Shown: positions 60,452 to 64,000 of the stretch, in pieces
How positions within the stretch are numbered: position 1 is the stretch's first letter
How the letters are laid out: every line of letters starts with the position of its first letter
Assembly: GCF_004346165.1 (NCBI RefSeq)
Contig: NZ_SLZZ01000016.1
Span: forward strand, 1-64,000
From: Muricomes intestini
Lineage (GTDB): Bacteria; Bacillota; Clostridia; Lachnospirales; Lachnospiraceae
Reading direction: 5' to 3'
DNA length: 64,000 nucleotides
The notes under the pieces: model-generated
The model's input: the letters and a program-made list of their open reading frames with translations, nothing else
Database searches by the model: none
What the model was told of the DNA's origin: nothing
Translations under genes and position numbers: made by a program

Positions 60452-63166
60452 TCAAACTCTTTTCGTATCTGCAGATCTTTTATGAATTTTAAGAATATTC
60501 TGAAAACCGCCCGCAAAAGGGTCTGACCCCAAAAGTACAAATATTTCATGGGCAATGAGTGGGAATATTGCCAATATGATTAGTTCTGCCCACTCTCCGA
60601 AGGAAAGTGCGGCTGTACCGAACATGGTCGTCAAAACCGGAATTTCTGTCACTGCTGCCTGCAGGAAAAGGCCAACGCCAAAGGCCGCGGCCATGACCGG
60701 ATTGAAGCCTCTTTTACGTGAAAATATAGATGTATGCACATCCTGCATTCCCTGTGCATGGAACAGCTGGGACATTCCCAATACGGTAAAGGCGTAGGTC
60801 TGAGCACGTGTAAGCTGCTCCGGGGACTGAAATACTATAGCAATATTTGCCAGTGTAAATGCTTTTTGCTGCTCTGCAAGTATCATCCACGGGATTTTTA
60901 AAAATGCAGTCAGACTGATTGCCGCTATAAGGCATCCATAAAAAATAGTGCAGGCAGTTCCGCCATTTGAAAACAGTCCCTCTTTTGCCCTTCTCGGCGG
61001 CCGTTTCATCAGAGCCTCTTTATCATTTTTATCCACACCCAGGGCCAGTGCCGGCAGAGAATCTGTAATTAGGTTAATCCATAAAATATGGCTTGCCTTC
61101 AATGGAGATGCCATACCCAGAATAACTGCCATAAACATAGTAATAATTTCACCGAAATTTGAGGACAAGAGGAATAGAACTGTCTTTCTGATGTTCTCGT
61201 AGATGCTGCGTCCTTCTTCGATGGCCTTTTCAATCGTGGCAAAATTATCATCTGTCAATATCATATCCGCGGCATTCTTTGCCACATCTGTGCCGGTAAC
61301 CCCCATGGCAATTCCAATATCCGCCATGCGCAAAGAGGGTGCATCATTCACGCCGTCGCCCGTCATAGCTGCAATGTTCCCTGTCTCTTTTAGCGCTCTT
61401 ACGATGCGCACTTTATGTTCCGGCGACACTCTGGCAAAAACATTGATTTTTTTGAGCTTCTCTTTCAGCTTTATATCTGAAATTTTTTCCAGTTCTTCTC
61501 CTGTCATGCACTCATCCATTTTCTTTGCAATGCCCAACTCTCTTGCGATGGCAAATGCAGTATCAATATGGTCCCCCGTGATCATAACGGTGCGGACAGA
61601 TGCGCGTTTAAACTGCTCGACTGCAGCCTTTGCTTCTGGCCTAACAGGATCAATCATTCCTGCCAGCCCAATGAAAGTTAAGCCTTCCTCACGCACTTCC
61701 TTTTCCCCCGGCCTCACTGCAACGGCAAGAACTCTTAAAGCCTGTGACGAAAATTCGTCCACGGCCTGACGTACCTGTCTGCGGTATACGTCTGTCATAG
61801 ACTGAACTTTTCCGCTTATCATAATCCTGCTGCACTTTTCCAGAACAACCTCGGGAGCACCTTTTGTATAAGCTATAAAACCCTGGGGCCCATGATGTAC
61901 AGTAGTCATCATCTTACGCTGGGAATCAAAAGCTTTTTCCTCCACTCTTGGGAGCCTTTCCCTTAGCCGCCCAATTTCTTTTCCCGGATATCCCCGGGAA
62001 AATCTTAGCAGAGCCAGCTCTGTCGGGTCACCCAGCTCCTCCTGTTTTGTAATCACTGCGTCACTGCAGAGAGCCATCCCTTCCAAAAATTCCTCCGGCA
62101 TATTTGGAGCTGTTTCACTGGCTTTGTAAAAATGTTGATTTACATAGTACCTGATGACAGTCATTTTATTCTGGGTCAGCGTGCCTGTCTTATCCGAGCA
62201 GACAACATTCACTGCCCCAAGAGTTTCTACCGAAGGAAGCTTTCTGACAATCGTATGAACCTTTACCATCCTGGATACACTCAACGCCAGCACTATTGTA
62301 ACAATAGCAGGCAGGCCCTCCGGAACTGCTGCCACAGCCAGTGATATTGCTGTAATAAGCATCTCTAAAATATTCCGTTTTTGGAAAACAGCAATGCCAA
62401 ATAAAGCGGCACACAAAAGAATTGACACAATGCTGAGTATTTTTCCCAGATCTGCCAGCTTTTTTTGGAGGGGTGTAAATTCTTTGGGAACATCATCAAT
62501 AATAGAAGCAATTTTCCCAATCTCTGTTTCCATGCCTGCCGCTATTACAACGCCCTCCCCCCTGCCGCTGGTTACAAGAGTAGACATAAATACTTCATTT
62601 CTCCGGTCCCCCACCGGCAAAGTCCTTGAAGCCTGAAAGGCAGCATCTTTATTGACCGGGAGGGATTCTCCCGTCAGGGCAGATTCTTCCACTTTCAGAT
62701 TCCAGGTCCTGACAAGCCGTAAATCTGCGGCAACTAAAGCCCCGGTTTCCAAAATAACCACATCTCCTTTTACCAATTCCGATGCAGCAATTTCCCGGAT
62801 AACACCGTCCCTGCGCACAATAGCTTTAGGGCTTGTCAGCTTTTTAAGTGACTCCAGTGCTTTTTGTGCTTTTCCCTCCTGTATCACTCCAACCGTGGCA
62901 TTCACAACAACGACAACTGCAATAATAATAGCGTCACTGATTTCTTTTAACAGGAAAGAAACCAGAGCCGCTACAAGAAGTACACAGATAAGCGGGTCAT
63001 TCAATTGTTCCAGGAAAGCTTCCGCTGCTGTCCTTTTCCTTCCCTCCTTCAGAACATTTGGGCCGTTTTCCTGAAATCTCCTGGCTGCCTCTGCCTCTGT
63101 TAAGCCCCTTTCTTTATTTGTATGAAGCGCATCCAATATCTCCCGTATCGATTTCTCTTCAAACAA
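60452..63166 (-). CDS. Calcium-translocating P-type ATPase (PMCA/SERCA-like)
   Basis: 904 residues from a TTG at 63166, six bases after AAGGAGG; a TTG at 63193 is less likely. P2-type: TGES in SALTGESLPVNK (about 175), phosphorylation site CSDKTGTLTQNKM (about 327), TGDH and GDGVNDAPSLRMADIGIAMG (about 600-620), then C-terminal membrane helices. The calcium site PEGLPA (about 285) is present. The last about 18 codons (from GSDPFAGGFQNILK) are encoded by a REP-like repeat, so the natural stop has been lost or replaced. Confidence 0.92.
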   Translation of the reverse strand: MFEEKSIREILDALHTNKERGLTEAEAARRFQENGPNVLKEGRKRTAAEAFLEQLNDPLICVLLVAALVSFLLKEISDAIIIAVVVVVNATVGVIQEGKAQKALESLKKLTSPKAIVRRDGVIREIAASELVKGDVVILETGALVAADLRLVRTWNLKVEESALTGESLPVNKDAAFQASRTLPVGDRRNEVFMSTLVTSGRGEGVVIAAGMETEIGKIASIIDDVPKEFTPLQKKLADLGKILSIVSILLCAALFGIAVFQKRNILEMLITAISLAVAAVPEGLPAIVTIVLALSVSRMVKVHTIVRKLPSVETLGAVNVVCSDKTGTLTQNKMTVIRYYVNQHFYKASETAPNMPEEFLEGMALCSDAVITKQEELGDPTELALLRFSRGYPGKEIGRLRERLPRVEEKAFDSQRKMMTTVHHGPQGFIAYTKGAPEVVLEKCSRIMISGKVQSMTDVYRRQVRQAVDEFSSQALRVLAVAVRPGEKEVREEGLTFIGLAGMIDPVRPEAKAAVEQFKRASVRTVMITGDHIDTAFAIARELGIAKKMDECMTGEELEKISDIKLKEKLKKINVFARVSPEHKVRIVRALKETGNIAAMTGDGVNDAPSLRMADIGIAMGVTGTDVAKNAADMILTDDNFATIEKAIEEGRSIYENIRKTVLFLLSSNFGEIITMFMAVILGMASPLKASHILWINLITDSLPALALGVDKNDKEALMKRPPRRAKEGLFSNGGTACTIFYGCLIAAISLTAFLKIPWMILAEQQKAFTLANIAIVFQSPEQLTRAQTYAFTVLGMSQLFHAQGMQDVHTSIFSRKRGFNPVMAAAFGVGLFLQAAVTEIPVLTTMFGTAALSFGEWAELIILAIFPLIAHEIFVLLGSDPFAGGFQNILKIHKRSADTKRV
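60491..60533 (-). repeat. REP-like repeat family B, copy 5 (inside the P-ATPase 3' end)
   Basis: Reverse orientation: AAGAATATTCTGAAAACCGC then CCGCAAAAGGGTCTGACCCC. It overlaps the coding 3' end of the calcium ATPase; read in that frame it gives GSDPFAGGFQNILK. Confidence 0.85.
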
Positions 63167-63298
63167 AATATCCCTCCTTCCGCGCTTGTACAATATCCGA
63201 ATAAATATCGGTATTGTATCTTATGCAGAAGAAGGGAAGGTTAGTCCTACTAATTTTAAAATACACCTGCAATCAGTTCAATATATTTTTCCAGGTAT

Positions 63299-63904
63299 TC
63301 ACGGTCTCCGATCCATTATTTTACAATACACCACCGCCGCTATGGTACTCATGGCTGTGGCCACAATCCCCGCTCCTACAATCGCCGCCGGATTCACGCT
63401 GCCATACTGGCTCCTGTAGGCAATCACATTCACAGGAATCAATTGCAGAGATGAAATATTCATAATCAAAAACGTACACATCTCATTGGAGGCTGTCCCC
63501 TGCTTCACGGTACGGATTCCCTGCCTGTTCCGTTCCTTTTCCAGCTCAGCCAAGGCAGACATGCCCTGAAGACCTGCAGGCGTAGCAGCCCACCCCAGGC
63601 CTAGAAAATTGGCAATAAAATTTGTAGTTATATATTCATTCGCTTTATGTCCTTCTGGAATCTTCGGAAATAGGAATCGAATAAGCGGTCTCAGTTTTTT
63701 CGACGCCATCTGAATAATCCCAGCCCTGGTAGCAATTTCCATTATTCCGACCCAGAATGACATGACTCCCATCATTGTAATACACAAGGAGACAGCCTCT
63801 TTTGACGAATCCAATGCAGCATTTGTGACATCCGGCATTTTCCCATTAAAAGCACCAAAAATGACACCTACAATAATCATTCCCGCCCATAGATAATTCA
63901 GCAT
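63299..63904 (-). CDS. spmA: Spore maturation protein A
   Basis: 201 residues, membrane protein of the nucleoside-recognition (Gate) family. N-terminal helix MLNYLWAGMIIVGVIFGAFN, ALDSSKEAVSLCITMMGVMSFW (split) and FIANFLGLGWAATPAGLQGM (about 93-112), then NEMCTFLIMNISSLQLIP. Full length for SpmA, which with SpmB helps dehydrate the spore core. spmB normally follows at once, but here 132 bases later the ATPase gene begins. AGGAG precedes the ATG. Confidence 0.93.
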   Translation of the reverse strand: MLNYLWAGMIIVGVIFGAFNGKMPDVTNAALDSSKEAVSLCITMMGVMSFWVGIMEIATRAGIIQMASKKLRPLIRFLFPKIPEGHKANEYITTNFIANFLGLGWAATPAGLQGMSALAELEKERNRQGIRTVKQGTASNEMCTFLIMNISSLQLIPVNVIAYRSQYGSVNPAAIVGAGIVATAMSTIAAVVYCKIMDRRP

Positions 63905-64000
63905 TTTCTTTCTCCTGAAGTCTTTATATCATTTTATGAGGCTGAAAAGTCAATATGACACTAAAATCATTTTAAGTTTTTATTTTATATATATAGCCTT

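Overview
The window looks like chromosome of a spore-forming, strictly anaerobic Clostridia member, most likely Lachnospiraceae. This rests on gene content: anaerobic class III ribonucleotide reductase with its activase, a V/A-type ATPase operon, SpmA, a T-box-controlled metG, NiaR-type NAD regulation, DUF5685, DUF1667 and an EFR1-type ferredoxin, all with strong AGGAGG ribosome binding sites. Species cannot be named from the sequence alone. No integrase, complete insertion sequence, CRISPR array or rRNA was seen; there is one tRNA (Lys, CTT).

Layout. 0.3-5.6 kb: a surface/polyphosphate module (Cthe_2159-like lipoprotein, DUF4956 membrane protein, VTC-domain protein) divergent from an OmpR/HK two-component pair. 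5.6-7.4 kb: EamA protein and a hipBA-type pair. 7.5-11 kb: nrdDG with a divergent Crp/Fnr regulator. 11-13.5 kb: ferredoxin/flavodoxin protein with a divergent TetR regulator, then small membrane proteins. 13.6-27.4 kb: a catabolic island (PatB-like lyase, RidA, iron alcohol dehydrogenase, UxaA-type dehydratase, LysR and FadR-type regulators, a GlpA-like/FAD/DUF1667 three-gene dehydrogenase, a DapA-type aldolase, a PrpR-like regulator with a degenerate ATPase, and an internally deleted aldo/keto reductase). 27.5-29.2 kb: a decayed DUF134/NifX copy and a DUF4143 ATPase. 29.5-33.4 kb: a TetR-DUF5685-DnaJ-DnaK chaperone operon. 33.5-36 kb: Fur/PerR, a PTPS-like protein lacking the catalytic Cys, DUF134 plus NifX-like protein, tRNA-Lys. 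36.2-37.6 kb: thioredoxin-like protein, a 46-residue small protein, an operator-like tandem array, trmB. 37.8-46.5 kb: V-ATPase operon in the order G-C-I-K-F-E-A-B-D. 46.5-51.7 kb: glgB and a 1002-residue TPR/acidic-repeat/ATPase protein. 52.7-55 kb: metG behind a T-box. 55-57.7 kb: nadB-nadC-niaR. 57.8-63.9 kb: NYN/LOTUS protein, phosphodiesterase, AIM24 protein, Ca2+-type P-ATPase, spmA.

Three families of short non-coding repeats recur across the window. Family A is a palindromic-ended element (three copies). Family B is a REP-like GGGGTCAGACCCTTTT repeat (five copies); one copy supplies the C-terminus of the P-type ATPase and one sits inside the V-ATPase operon. Family C has two copies in inverted orientation that bracket the chaperone/Fur/PTPS block. 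Many promoters carry visible palindromic operators. The most promising candidates for undescribed biology are the DUF5685/J-protein/DnaK module, the three-subunit flavin dehydrogenase plus dehydratase/aldolase island with its ATPase-dead PrpR-like regulator, and the Cys-less PTPS-like protein with a zinc ribbon and a pseudoknot-capable leader.
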